NCBI GenBank assembly: GCA_040880405.1 | Contig: JBBDIM010000053.1 | Location: forward strand, 1-40,725 | From: JBBDIM01 sp040880405 | GTDB lineage: Bacteria; Planctomycetota; Planctomycetia; Pirellulales; Pirellulaceae | Length of the DNA: 40,725 bases | Reading direction: 5' to 3' | Shown: piece by piece, positions 8,409 through 16,410 of the stretch | Layout: the number at the start of each line of letters is the position of its first letter | Position numbering within the stretch: position 1 is the stretch's first letter | The notes under the pieces: model-generated | What the model was told of the DNA's origin: nothing | What the model saw: the letters and a program-made list of their open reading frames with translations, nothing else | Database searches by the model: none | Translations under genes and position numbers: made by a program

Positions 8409-8475
8409 TTAGACTATTAACTATATCACACAGTTCACTAAATTGCAATCGGAAATCACACAATTCACAGTCTAA
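8409..8475. promoter_or_regulatory. Operator-like repeats upstream of the toxin-antitoxin operon
   Basis: Two direct copies of ATCACACARTTCAC lie at 8425-8438 and 8455-8468 (13 of 14 identical, starts 30 bases apart, about three helical turns). They are bracketed by an inverted pair TTAGACT (8409-8415) and AGTCTAA (8469-8475). One copy fills the promoter spacer and the other lies upstream of the -35. The block is AT-rich against a GC-rich background. The likely binder is the XRE antitoxin. Confidence 0.55.
8420..8448 (-). promoter_or_regulatory. Promoter TTGCAA-17-TATAGT of the toxin-antitoxin operon
   Basis: On the minus strand, -35 TTGCAA (8443-8448), an exact 17-base spacer and -10 TATAGT (8420-8425). 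The predicted start near 8413 leaves a leader of about 33 bases before the toxin ATG at 8380. Confidence 0.6.
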
Positions 8476-8508
8476 TGCAAGACCGAATGATCGCCAGAAC
8501 CATTGCCT

Positions 8509-8808
8509 CTACTCTTTCCCTTTAATCGCAAACAGCTTCCGCGGATGATCCGTGTAAATCTGCTCGACTCCCAGCTTCAGCATCCGTCGCCTCGTCGTTC
8601 ACGGTCCAGGCACCCACCTTGAGTCCGGCGGCTTGAATCTTGCGAACCTTCTCCGGTGTGACTGCCGCGTGGTGCAGGATGATTGCCTCGAAGCCATGTT
8701 CTTTTGCCGCCTTGAGGTCTTCGTCCACGTCGGACATTCCTCGGTCCCAAAACACGGGGAGTTCCGGTTGGAGCAGGAATCGACGGCAAAACGGCCATTT
8801 GGGTTGAT
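8509..8808 (-). pseudogene. Frameshifted C-terminal remnant of a glycerophosphodiester phosphodiesterase
   Basis: The frame reading LPVFWDRGMSDVDEDL, HGFEAIILHH, VRKIQAAGLKVGAWTVNDEA matches the C-terminal part of GDPD enzymes. Just after NDEAT a single-base change in length moves the frame; the neighbouring frame continues MLKLGVEQIYTDHPRKLFAI to a TAG at 8509-8511, which is the normal GDPD ending. The N-terminal half, with the catalytic His and Glu residues, is absent because another gene ends at 8810. So this is a truncated and frameshifted relic. A base-calling error could explain the shift but not the missing half. Confidence 0.8.
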
Positions 8809-8809
8809 A

Positions 8810-9133
8810 TTACCCCTCTGGCCGCTTCGGTTGATCCAAGACCAGCGCCAACAGCGAGATCACCACCACCAGCGGCAGGAGCGTGAAGGGGTGGATGTGA
8901 GGTTGGGCGGGGGCGGTTTCCGCGGGCTGCGGCGTAATCCACTCGTCCGCCACAACCCAGCCCTTGTCGGTCCGTCGCCAGGTGATCTCGTCGGCCGGTT
9001 CGCGTTCTACCAGATTTGCCGCGCCAGGCCTGGGCGCGGGCAGCACGCCGTTGATCGCGATCCACAGCGATACGGCAACCAACATCAAGGTTAAAAGCGT
9101 TCTTAACAAATCAATCGCTCCGATCCGAGGCAT
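8810..9133 (-). CDS. Small membrane protein with two transmembrane segments
   Basis: A protein of 107 residues from the ATG at 9133. A longer frame exists upstream but has no protein-like sequence. The N-terminal helix LLTLMLVAVSLWIAINGVL and C-terminal helix PLVVVISLLALVLD flank a soluble loop with WRRTDKGWVVADEW. I do not recognise the family. It directly abuts the GDPD relic, so it may have been its operon partner. It is divergent from the HDOD gene; the 340-bp space between holds nothing convincing beyond a weak TTGCCC-17-TATTTA promoter-like match at 9378-9406. Confidence 0.6.
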   Translation of the reverse strand: MPRIGAIDLLRTLLTLMLVAVSLWIAINGVLPAPRPGAANLVEREPADEITWRRTDKGWVVADEWITPQPAETAPAQPHIHPFTLLPLVVVISLLALVLDQPKRPEG

Positions 9134-9473
9134 GGGGGCCAGCCTTCCACCGGAGACAGGAAGCAGCCGACGTGCCGGAGTCGACCGGTGGCACGCTTTG
9201 TCAGTCGTAAGTGATTGCAGGCACGTGGCTTGCGGTACAGGAAGCGGTCGACCTGGAATCGGCCCTGTGGCGTTTTGGCAACCGCCCCTCCCGATCCCTT
9301 GTGGCGAGAACGCCTCATGTGGTGTTTGGATCTCAGGAAACCCGCTGGTGGAGCCGCGCAAAGTTTCCGCATCTTGGTTGCCCCGATGGGGGTCGTGACC
9401 TATTTATTTCAGGTGCGATCGGGCCGAGATCGCGTTCTCTCTTCGCAGGTTGTGTGGGAAAACGGAAACAATC

Positions 9474-10382
9474 ATGAGCCATCAAGCTTCCCTGAAAGAT
9501 CTTCTCGCGGGTGCCCAACTTCCGGCGCTCCCGCAAAGTGCCATTCGCCTGTTGGAACTCGCCCAGGATCCGGAAAACGGGCCGGCCGAGTTTGCCCTTC
9601 CAATCGAGGCCGACCCTGGTTTGACGGGGCAGGTATTACGCTTCGTAAACTCCTCCTACTTTGGTTTTTCGCGCGAGATCTCCAGCGTCAAATTGGCCAT
9701 CACGCTGGTCGGCATCCGCACGATCAAAAACTTCGCCCTCTGGAGCGCCGTCTTCAGCCTGATGCCCAACCCGAAGAGTGGGCCATTCGACCTGAAGGCC
9801 CTGTGGCAAGATTCGCTTCGCCGGGGCCTGTTCGCGCGGGCGATGGGCAAGATTCTCGGCCTGAAAGATTCGGAAGACCTGTTCGCCGCCGCCCTGCTCC
9901 AAGACATGGCGATCCCACTGCTGGCCAAGGAACTGAACGATAAATACACCGTCCTGATCCAAGGACGCGCCCTAGGAGACAAGCGGCTCTCGGAACTCGA
10001 ACGAGAAACCTTCGGCTGGACTCATGCCGAGGCGGGGGGCGTGATCGCGCGGGGTTGGAGCCTGCCGGAACAGTTCGCTAGTCTGATCGAAGCCCACACC
10101 GAGCTGGACCAATTGATTGCCTCCGGCAAGCCGGAAGCGGGCCAATTGGCCGTCGCGATGTCAAGCCTGTTGCCCGCGAGTTGCGACGAAACCTGGCCTG
10201 AGCTGGAGAGGCTCGAGTCGCTTTACCCTCGCGTCCGAGGGGACGGCCCCGAACTGCTGGAACTGCTCAGCAAGATCGACCAGGAATTCGAGGAATTCGC
10301 CCCGGTGCTGAAGCTCTCGGCCCCCTCGGTCACCCTCGCCACCCTCTTCGCCGCCAAACATGGCGAACCGGCGGCGACTTAA
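9474..10382 (+). CDS. HDOD domain signalling protein
   Basis: A protein of 302 residues. I start at the ATG at 9474 (MSHQASLKDLLAG), not the TTG eight codons upstream. The HDOD domain covers about residues 10-210. Typical signatures are LPALPQSAIRLLELAQDPEN, EADPGLTGQVLRFVNSSYFG and ISSVKLAITLVGIRTIKNFA near the start, then LWQDSLRRGLFARAMG, LLQDMAIPLL and WTHAEAGGVIARGWSLPE. HDOD domains resemble HD phosphohydrolases without the metal site and occur in signalling proteins linked to chemotaxis, cyclic-di-GMP and stress. No receiver, GGDEF or EAL domain is attached. It stands alone in its own transcription unit. Confidence 0.9.
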   Translation: MSHQASLKDLLAGAQLPALPQSAIRLLELAQDPENGPAEFALPIEADPGLTGQVLRFVNSSYFGFSREISSVKLAITLVGIRTIKNFALWSAVFSLMPNPKSGPFDLKALWQDSLRRGLFARAMGKILGLKDSEDLFAAALLQDMAIPLLAKELNDKYTVLIQGRALGDKRLSELERETFGWTHAEAGGVIARGWSLPEQFASLIEAHTELDQLIASGKPEAGQLAVAMSSLLPASCDETWPELERLESLYPRVRGDGPELLELLSKIDQEFEEFAPVLKLSAPSVTLATLFAAKHGEPAAT

Positions 10383-10494
10383 AGGGCCGCCTAAATAAGT
10401 TCGCCCCGTGAAACAAAACGTGATTGCACGGGTGTCAAGACGCCAAGGAAGTAAGAAGTTCCCCCTCCGCTCTCCGCGAGATTGCGAACACCTC

Positions 10495-10694
10495 CCTGAG
10501 TCCCAACGGGACGTTTAACGACAGCCCAGGACGAAGTCCTGGGTACTGCGTCCCCGAATGATCGTGAGTCCTGAAGGGACGATTCAAGCGATGATTTTTC
10601 TTTGAATCGCCCTTTCAGGGCTCACGGATCTAAACCGCAAACGAACCCCGGACTTCGTCCGGGGCTATCGTGAGACGCCCCGTTGGGGCTAAGG
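10495..10694. repeat. 200-bp near-palindromic repeat (two inverted 93-nt copies)
   Basis: Arm 1 (10495-10587) and arm 2 (10602-10694) are diverged reverse complements along their full length. Each contains its own hairpin: CCCAGGAC-gaa-GTCCTGGG at 10525-10543 and CCCCGGAC-ttc-GTCCGGGG at 10646-10664. The inner segments 10563-10587 and 10602-10626 pair at 22 of 25 positions. The matching changes in both arms of the small hairpins suggest selection for the fold. It lies in the 482-bp space between the convergent HDOD and BBP7 genes. It resembles a bacterial interspersed mosaic (REP pair) element. Confidence 0.75.
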
Positions 10695-10796
10695 CGTTGG
10701 CGAGCGAGGTGACGGGTTGAGGCAATGGTGATAACCAACTCCCCCACGCTCTACGCGAGCGTGGCTACGACGTGTCCGCACAATTACCAAGAACGC

Positions 10797-10837
10797 AAAA
10801 AGCCGCGGATCTAATGTTTCGATCCGCGGCTTTTTTA
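10797..10837. terminator. Bidirectional terminator between the HDOD and BBP7 genes
   Basis: An 11-bp perfect stem AGCCGCGGATC (10801-10811) with its complement (10821-10831), a 9-base loop, a leading A-run and a trailing T-run. It lies 28 bases past the BBP7 stop on the minus strand and can also stop plus-strand transcription from the HDOD gene. Confidence 0.85.
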
Positions 10838-10864
10838 TTGGAGTTGCCAAAATTTCGAACCGGC

Positions 10865-12244
10865 TTACCAGACGAACTCGCCGCCGAAATAGGCCCCATG
10901 CAGGATGACGGAGCTGCTGGCTTGGGTCGAGGCGACGACCCCCAGGTCCTCGAAGTTTTGCGGGATCTGGTCGGTCGAAAGAGCCATGCCGGTCAACGCG
11001 ACCGCGCGGTATCCACCCCGAACCGAGAACCGCTGCGTCACCTGGTAGCTCGCACCCATATCCAGCTCGCACAGGAACGAGAGGCTAGTACGACTGCGGG
11101 ACACGTCGAACTCGCGGCCATTATTCGGACTTGCCGGATTGACAATGGTGGCATTGCCAGCGGTACCATAAATCCGCGATTGGTGGTCGATGTAGTTGCC
11201 GAACAGACCGATCTTCGCCCCACCGTAAAAGTCCCAGCTTCGGTGCGAATAGTTGGTCAGCATCCCGATCTGGGCACCAAGCAGGTTGTTGTCGGTGTCA
11301 ACCCCGTAGTGGACCTCATCGATACCACCAACGAAGACGTCATCAACGGTATTGGAGGAGAACTGCATCCCGTCGCTAAACCGGAAGAACCGCAGACCAC
11401 CCACCACTCCGACGTTGAATCCGCCGCAATCGTTGTAGGAGGAATAGAGGTTGGGGTCCTGAAGTAGATTCAACTCGACGTTGTAGAAGTCAAAGCTTCG
11501 GCGAAGCCGATGGACGTGGGCACCGCCATCGGCTCCATAGAAATCGTCCAGGCTTGAGCCATTATAGGTAAGACCCTGGAAATTAACTTCCAGCGGAGTC
11601 CGTAGGTCACCCACCATGTCGGCACCATAGGCGTTGAACTCCGATTCGCCCCGGATCGCCCAGAAGACCCCTTCCCACGCCCAGTTGCTGCAGTCGAAAT
11701 GTCGACCCAAACGGAGCTCGTAGCCGCCGCTCCAGTCCATCTCGGCGTCGTGGCTTCCCATGATCGCGGCACCCAGGTCACCGCTATCGTAACTCAGCCA
11801 TGGCTCGCGTTCGCGATCCTTCTTCATGACCAGGCCGCCGGCATAGCCAAACCACTGGGGTCCGCAGGGCTCGCAGCAGGCAATCGCATCCATCGAACCA
11901 CAACCTGTGGCGTCGCAACCGTATTGCGATCCGTCAACCGCGGCATGGCCGCCATGGCCATCGAGCTGCTCATGGTAGGGATTGGCGTTCAGTTCCTCGG
12001 CGTAGCCGCCATTCATCGGCGGAACTTGCGGCTGCGGAGTGTAGCTGACGTTGGTAGCGCCCGGCTGCCACAACTGCGCGGCGTGACCATACGAGGAGCC
12101 GTGATTGGGCTGCGCGTAGTAGGTTTGATGCGGGGCGGGTTGAAACGTCGATGGCCGATAGGCCGAATTCGGCGTTTGAGCGAAAACGGTCGCGGCGGTC
12201 ATCATGCCCGCGAGTGCGCCCGTCAGGCAAAATAGAGATCTCAT
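10865..12244 (-). CDS. BBP7-type outer-membrane beta-barrel protein
   Basis: A protein of 459 residues. The start is the ATG at 12244, giving a signal peptide MRSLFCLTGALAGMMTAATV followed by AQTPNS; the longer frame upstream is not protein-like. After a Pro/Gln/Tyr-rich linker with HGGHAAV and a CCEPCG cysteine cluster comes a region typical of the planctomycete BBP7 barrel: GYAGGLVMKKDRER, MDWSGGYELRLGRHFDCSNW and WEGVFWAIRG. Alternating hydrophobic strands continue to the last strand ending in YFGGEFVW, with a terminal aromatic residue as expected for Bam-dependent barrels. It should sit in the outer membrane; transport or structural role unknown. It has its own terminator at 10797-10837 and is divergent from the gene at 12708. 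Confidence 0.85.
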   Translation of the reverse strand: MRSLFCLTGALAGMMTAATVFAQTPNSAYRPSTFQPAPHQTYYAQPNHGSSYGHAAQLWQPGATNVSYTPQPQVPPMNGGYAEELNANPYHEQLDGHGGHAAVDGSQYGCDATGCGSMDAIACCEPCGPQWFGYAGGLVMKKDREREPWLSYDSGDLGAAIMGSHDAEMDWSGGYELRLGRHFDCSNWAWEGVFWAIRGESEFNAYGADMVGDLRTPLEVNFQGLTYNGSSLDDFYGADGGAHVHRLRRSFDFYNVELNLLQDPNLYSSYNDCGGFNVGVVGGLRFFRFSDGMQFSSNTVDDVFVGGIDEVHYGVDTDNNLLGAQIGMLTNYSHRSWDFYGGAKIGLFGNYIDHQSRIYGTAGNATIVNPASPNNGREFDVSRSRTSLSFLCELDMGASYQVTQRFSVRGGYRAVALTGMALSTDQIPQNFEDLGVVASTQASSSVILHGAYFGGEFVW

Positions 12245-12405
12245 TGCTTCCAAGCTCCAGAGGTCCGACTGCTCGCGAGTGGCGGTTCCGTTCCGCCGGA
12301 GCAATCGAAGGCAAACAAAGGGAATTTTGGGCGTCCATACCACACCGGTGCCTCCTGCACTTGTCTGCCCCGACGACTGTCGTGGCGGGATTCCCGGTGG
12401 GTGCC

Positions 12406-12435
12406 ATCTCGAATCACTAGCGATGCATTCGAGAT
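12406..12435. promoter_or_regulatory. 9-bp inverted repeat in the BBP7 divergent intergenic region
   Basis: ATCTCGAAT (12406-12414) and ATTCGAGAT (12427-12435) with a 12-base spacer, close to the BBP7 side of the 463-bp divergent region 12245-12707. It may be an operator or a hairpin. A second stem, CGGAAGGG with CCCTTCCG (12503-12525), lies nearby. No clear promoter hexamers were found for either gene. Confidence 0.4.
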
Positions 12436-12707
12436 CATTACCGGGAATCGACATTGCTAGCGTCTTCGGATCGCTGAAATCGTGGTCCTGGGAATCATTT
12501 TCCGGAAGGGGTGCCTTCCCTTCCGAACAATCGCTAGCACCTGAACCGTGTGGCCGATCCGCCCCTCATATTGCTAATTTCCTCATGCCGAACTCCCTTT
12601 GGAGAAGTCGGAACTTTCCGCTACCATGCTCCCTCAGGCGAGTCCCCACCGTGGTCTCGCCTTCGGATTGTGGTAGGGATACCGGCTTGGTCAGGAAGAT
12701 TGCCCCC

Positions 12708-14666
12708 ATGCGTTTGACGCTTCGCTCGCTCTTGTCCTTCCTGCATGGGCAAACCAAGCCCCCCCGGACCGAAGCGATCCGGGACGCGGTGGCGGCGAAC
12801 CCGTTTCTTTCGCAATTGGCTCGGCACCTTGGGGGTCTCCCCGGGCACAGCGAGATCAGCCCCTTGCCCTATCGTGAGAAAGGGGAGGGCAAAGACCCCA
12901 ACCTGGTGGCGGAATACCTCGACCACGCCCTTGAGGATGAGGCGGTCGTCAAACTGGAGAGCCAATGCTTTCAATCGGACCGGCGACTGCTCGACGTGGT
13001 GGCCTGCCATCAGGTCCTCACGACAGGCACCACGGCCCCGACCGCCGAAGCGGAGCTTCTCGCGGATCTCTACGCGTTAGGGAACCCCGAACCGAGCGAG
13101 AAGCCTCACGACCCGCCGCAACTCGAAGTTCGTTCGCATCGCAGCAAAAAGCCCGCAAGTCGTCCGGCCCGCAGAGGGATCGACGCCCAACCTGCTGCTC
13201 GGCCGGAACCTCAGCGTGCCGATCCATTTACCCCGCCAAGCCCCCCTCGGCGAAAGCGCCCTGTCGGCTTGATGCTGTTGGCCCTGGTGGCACCCCTCAC
13301 CTATGCGGGCGCGAAATGGCCTGACCTCTGGCAACCCGCGTGGAATTCCGTATTGGAACTCGCGGGAGCCGCAGCACCCTCCGGGGAAACCAGCGAGCCA
13401 TCCGGGCCATCCCCATTCACCGGGAGGGGCGAACCGGTGGACGAGCCTGAACCGCCGCAGTTCATTGATTCGCTGGTGCGTCGCGTCTCTGCCGAACAAC
13501 GCCCTGGGGCATTGGAGGAGACGCGCTTCGACGCCCCGCTGGAGACCACCTACGACACCGAAACACCCTCCCCGCTGCCTGCCCCCCCGATGCGGAACTT
13601 GGGCGAAAAGCCTCGCCCGGTGCTGGTGGGCCGTGACGCAGGGGACGCCCCGTCAGCATGGCACGTGATCAACGGCTTGCCCCCGACTGGCGAGAAAACC
13701 CTCGTGGTCCTGCCCGACGAGTGGTTCGAAACCCAATGGGACAACGGTGTGCGGGTCAAGGTCGCGGGCGGGTCGTGGTTTCGCACGGCCGATCCTTCCG
13801 CTGGTATCCCGGCGACGTCGAGCGATATGCAGAACCAACCCGTCTGGCACCTGCTATCCGGTGAGTTTCACCTTCTGTTGCCGCCCCAGCGGTCGGTCAC
13901 GCTCTGGTACCAGGAACAGGCCCTCCGGTTCCGCTCCGCGGACAAACCGACGGAAATCGCCCTCAAAACCGTCCCATTGCAAGGGGCCGGAGTCGACCTG
14001 GCCCAGCTTGCCGACAACCAGATACTGGCCTGCCACCTGCTGGCGGGGGAATGCCAACTAGGGACTGAGGATGGCGACTGGTTGACTCTCTCTGGCCAGC
14101 GGGACCAACAGCCAAACGGGTACCAGCTCCGAAACAAGTCGTGGCAACCGGGGGCTTCGGGGGTGACGCAGCCCATACTTCTCGGCTCCAATTTGGGTGA
14201 ATCCGCAAGGCTCGCCGAGAGGCTCAGGCGGGCGGTTTCCGCTGCGTCGGGCGGAGACTTGGTCTCCCAACTCCAAGATTTGGCGGAAACGTCGGATCTC
14301 GCGGACCGGGACGAGGCCAGTAGGGCTTGGGCCTGCCGGGCCTTGATGACCCTGGATCACCCCGGTCCATTTCTCAAGCGGCTCGGAGACCCGAACGATC
14401 CGGGGGGCCACAGCGCGCAAGTCGACCACTTGATCGACCGGATGCGGCAGCATCCGGGGTTCGCCCGGACGGTCCGAGATGAGCTAGTGAGTCTCTACCC
14501 GGGAACCGGATTCTCCGTATATCGTTTGCTCTGCGGTTACCCGGTGGACGAGGCCACGGATGAGTTGATCGAGCAATTGCGCTCGCTCGAGACTCGGGGC
14601 TTGCCTCAACTGAGCCGAGTGGCGCGCTACCAGCGGCGGAAATTGACCGCTGACGAGGCCCCCTGA
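12708..14666 (+). CDS. Planctomycete one-TM protein with anti-sigma-like N-terminus
   Basis: A protein of 652 residues from the ATG at 12708, with AGGAAG nine bases upstream; the open frame before it is not protein-like. The N-terminus MRLTLRSLLSFLHGQTKP and VAEYLDHALEDEAVVKLE, then CFQSDRRLLDVVACHQVLT, match a planctomycete family I recognise by pattern (about 100 residues, reminiscent of small anti-sigma domains). A basic Pro-rich linker is followed by one transmembrane helix (GLMLLALVAPLTYAGA, about residues 187-203). About 450 residues outside the cytoplasm follow, including a beta-rich part (SVTLWYQEQALRFRSADKP) and a C-terminal helical part. A membrane-bound regulatory role is inferred. 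It is divergent from the BBP7 barrel. Confidence 0.7.
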   Translation: MRLTLRSLLSFLHGQTKPPRTEAIRDAVAANPFLSQLARHLGGLPGHSEISPLPYREKGEGKDPNLVAEYLDHALEDEAVVKLESQCFQSDRRLLDVVACHQVLTTGTTAPTAEAELLADLYALGNPEPSEKPHDPPQLEVRSHRSKKPASRPARRGIDAQPAARPEPQRADPFTPPSPPRRKRPVGLMLLALVAPLTYAGAKWPDLWQPAWNSVLELAGAAAPSGETSEPSGPSPFTGRGEPVDEPEPPQFIDSLVRRVSAEQRPGALEETRFDAPLETTYDTETPSPLPAPPMRNLGEKPRPVLVGRDAGDAPSAWHVINGLPPTGEKTLVVLPDEWFETQWDNGVRVKVAGGSWFRTADPSAGIPATSSDMQNQPVWHLLSGEFHLLLPPQRSVTLWYQEQALRFRSADKPTEIALKTVPLQGAGVDLAQLADNQILACHLLAGECQLGTEDGDWLTLSGQRDQQPNGYQLRNKSWQPGASGVTQPILLGSNLGESARLAERLRRAVSAASGGDLVSQLQDLAETSDLADRDEASRAWACRALMTLDHPGPFLKRLGDPNDPGGHSAQVDHLIDRMRQHPGFARTVRDELVSLYPGTGFSVYRLLCGYPVDEATDELIEQLRSLETRGLPQLSRVARYQRRKLTADEAP

Positions 14667-14771
14667 AACTGTGGGGCCGCGCGCCGCTAACGGCCGGAAT
14701 TGGCTTCTTTAGGAACTTTTGACCTCTTTTAAGGGCATTGCCCGCGCTTGATCGGTGGCTTGCCTCCCAAA

Positions 14772-14894
14772 ATCGGCTGTCCTAAGCGTCCCCGGATGCT
14801 TGGGGAATGTCTCTCGCTTTAGGATGTTGCCAGCGGCAGCGAAACCCGCATAGCGGGCGAGGCGGAAAACGCTCCGTCGCGCAAAACAGCCGAT
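14772..14894. other. Nested-stem element upstream of hpf (structured RNA or mobile repeat)
   Basis: Outer arms ATCGGCTGT (14772-14780) and ACAGCCGAT (14886-14894) enclose a second pairing CCTAAGCG with CGCTTTAGG just inside the left arm. Local hairpins inside are CCCC/GGGG near 14790-14806, TGCC/GGCA near 14826-14836 and CCCGC/GCGGG near 14846-14858. The arrangement predicts a multi-branched fold on either strand. It lies in the 446-bp space 14667-15112 between the one-TM gene and hpf. It could be a small RNA, a leader element, or a short mobile repeat with terminal inverted repeats. No known riboswitch pattern was recognised. Confidence 0.35.
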
Positions 14895-14966
14895 CACCCT
14901 GCTATAACCGGATCGGAAAGGGAAAAATTCTCGTGATTTTCACCACCTTAGCCCCTTGGCGTCCAT

Positions 14967-14995
14967 TTGTTTTCGAAGAAGGTTACTTGTAGACT
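14967..14995 (+). promoter_or_regulatory. Candidate promoter of the hpf-pts cluster
   Basis: TTGTTT (14967-14972), a 17-base spacer and TAGACT (14990-14995). Both hexamers are weak matches, but the spacing is ideal and it is the best candidate before hpf. It would give a leader of about 110 bases. No sigma-54 GG-N10-GC pattern was seen. Confidence 0.35.
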
Positions 14996-15076
14996 GGGAT
15001 GTTTCCGCCCGAGCTTCTCGGGTTGGTCAGGGGTGAGTCAGTCGCCCTCGGCCCGCTGCCAGTCCCCATTGTGCAT

Positions 15077-15105
15077 CTTGGATTCGAACCAAGTCTAGGA
15101 GGAGG
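15077..15105 (+). promoter_or_regulatory. hpf leader hairpin and strong ribosome binding site
   Basis: CTTGG/CCAAG hairpin (15077-15093, 7-base loop) ends three bases before AGGAGGAGG (15097-15105), which is seven bases before the GTG start at 15113. This very strong site decides the start. The hairpin could tune access to it. Confidence 0.6.
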
Positions 15106-15112
15106 TCCTTCC

Positions 15113-15457
15113 GTGCAGGTAAACATTTCGACTCGTCATGGCCAACTGAGCCCCGCGTCGCAAGAGACGATTACTGAGAAGGTTTCGAAGCTTAATCGCC
15201 TGTTCGAGCGAATTACCGGGATCGAAGTGACCGTCGACCTGGAGCACGAGGACAAACCGAGCGTGGAGTTACAGGTTTCCGCCGAAAAGACCGAAGACTT
15301 TGTGGCGACTCATACCTGCGACAGTCTGTTGACCGCGCTCGATAGTGCGATTCATAAGATGGAACAGCAGCTCCGCAAGAAAAAAGAGCGTCTGAAAGAC
15401 CACCGACCGCACGTTAAAGGTCAAGCCGGGGAAATTGAACCCAAACTGGAAGAATAA
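15113..15457 (+). CDS. hpf: Ribosome hibernation promoting factor, short form
   Basis: A protein of 114 residues starting at GTG (MQVNISTRHGQLSPASQE), chosen because of the AGGAGGAGG site. Upstream codons in the same frame are not conserved-looking. It matches the HPF/YfiA fold: the N-terminal strand NISTRHG, ITEKVSKLNRLFERITGIEV, then VELQVSAEKTEDFVATHTCD, and the basic helix AIHKMEQQLRKKKERLKDH. HPF binds the 30S decoding region in starvation and inactivates ribosomes. Only the short domain is present; the C-terminal dimerisation domain of long HPF is absent. It leads a cluster with ptsN-, ptsH- and ptsI-like genes, which recalls the rpoN-hpf-ptsN-npr order of proteobacteria without rpoN. 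Confidence 0.9.
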   Translation: MQVNISTRHGQLSPASQETITEKVSKLNRLFERITGIEVTVDLEHEDKPSVELQVSAEKTEDFVATHTCDSLLTALDSAIHKMEQQLRKKKERLKDHRPHVKGQAGEIEPKLEE

Positions 15458-15547
15458 GGTCCGGACCGCCCGGAAAAGGCGTCCTGCTGACGCCGGGGTG
15501 CCTGCACTACGACCCCCACGGTCGCACCGTAACAAGGAAACGTAGCA

Positions 15548-16024
15548 ATGAAGTTTGCTGATTTCATCGGAGCCAACGCGATTAAACCCGAGTTGGAGTC
15601 GTCCGATAAAGAAAGTGTCATCCGCGAGTTGACGGCTGGTCTGGTGGCCTCCGGCAGTATTGCCGAAGAGAATGTCGAGAGCATTATCAAGGCGATTATG
15701 AAGCGTGAGGAACTGGGAAGTACCGGCATTGGCCGTGGTATCGCCGTGCCTCACACCAAGCATCCCAGTGTCGATAAATTGGTCGGCACGGTGGGCGTCA
15801 GTCGCGAGGGGGTCGAATTCGCCAGCCTCGATGGCGAACCGGTCCACCTGTTTTTTTTACTGGTGTCTCCGCCCGACCGCCCCGGCGATCACCTCCGAGC
15901 TTTGGAAAACATCTCGCGTCAATTGCGGGACGACATGTTTTGCAAGTTCCTCAAACAGTCCAAGACCAATGAGGACATTGCCCAACTGTTGGAAGAAGCG
16001 GACAACAACCAATTCGGCTCGTAA
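15548..16024 (+). CDS. ptsN: PTS EIIA-type phosphocarrier (PtsN-like)
   Basis: A protein of 158 residues, ATG with AAGGAAA about ten bases upstream. The PTS EIIA type-2 (fructose/nitrogen) domain spans the protein. The phosphorylated histidine is His69 in GSTGIGRGIAVPHTKH; downstream HLFFLLVSPPDRPGDHLRAL is also family-typical. In the regulatory PTS it would receive phosphate from HPr and control other proteins by contact. No EIIB or EIIC sugar permease is found in the window. It lies 90 bases after hpf and 24 bases before ptsH, so it is probably in one operon with them. Confidence 0.88.
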   Translation: MKFADFIGANAIKPELESSDKESVIRELTAGLVASGSIAEENVESIIKAIMKREELGSTGIGRGIAVPHTKHPSVDKLVGTVGVSREGVEFASLDGEPVHLFFLLVSPPDRPGDHLRALENISRQLRDDMFCKFLKQSKTNEDIAQLLEEADNNQFGS

Positions 16025-16048
16025 CAGCGACTCGCTCGAGTGATAATC

Positions 16049-16348
16049 ATGGCTGAGCAGACGGTTTCTCGAACGGTCGTGATTCCCAATCAACAGGGGC
16101 TTCACGCGCGCCCCGCGGATCAATTTGTGAAGTTGGCGAATCAGTTTTCCGCCCAAATCGAGATCCAGCGTGAAACCCTGACGGTCAATGGTAAGAGCAT
16201 TCTTGATTTGCTTACCCTCGCGGCCGAGCAAGGGACCGAGCTCATCCTGCACGCGACCGGGGACGATGCCACCGAGGCGTCTGAAGCCCTAGCCGCGCTC
16301 GTGGAAAGCTTCGCCGAGCACGATCTCGAAGGAGAAGAGGATGCCTAG
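16049..16348 (+). CDS. ptsH: Phosphocarrier protein HPr
   Basis: A protein of 99 residues from the ATG at 16049 (a GTG three codons upstream is a poor alternative). It is a full HPr domain: His19 in IPNQQGLHARPADQFVKLA is the phosphoryl acceptor from EI. Ser50 in LTVNGKSILDLLTLA is at the regulatory serine position that HPr kinase uses in some bacteria. No HPr kinase gene is in the window. The C-terminal tail is acidic (EHDLEGEEDA). It sits between the EIIA and EI genes. Confidence 0.92.
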   Translation: MAEQTVSRTVVIPNQQGLHARPADQFVKLANQFSAQIEIQRETLTVNGKSILDLLTLAAEQGTELILHATGDDATEASEALAALVESFAEHDLEGEEDA

Positions 16349-16410
16349 CGATAAGAGGGTCGGGCGCGACCCCAAGTTTCAAGGCGGTTGGGGAGGCACC
16401 TAGGCCCGCT

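Noticed and set aside
12204..12707. 168-codon extension of the one-TM protein
   Set aside because: It would overlap the start of the divergent BBP7 gene, and the family N-terminus MRLTLRSLL begins at 12708 with a good ribosome site.
15070..15100. tRNA T-arm-like sequence (GGTTCGAATCC on the minus strand)
   Set aside because: No matching acceptor, D or anticodon stems lie at the required distance; it is a palindromic leader hairpin of hpf.
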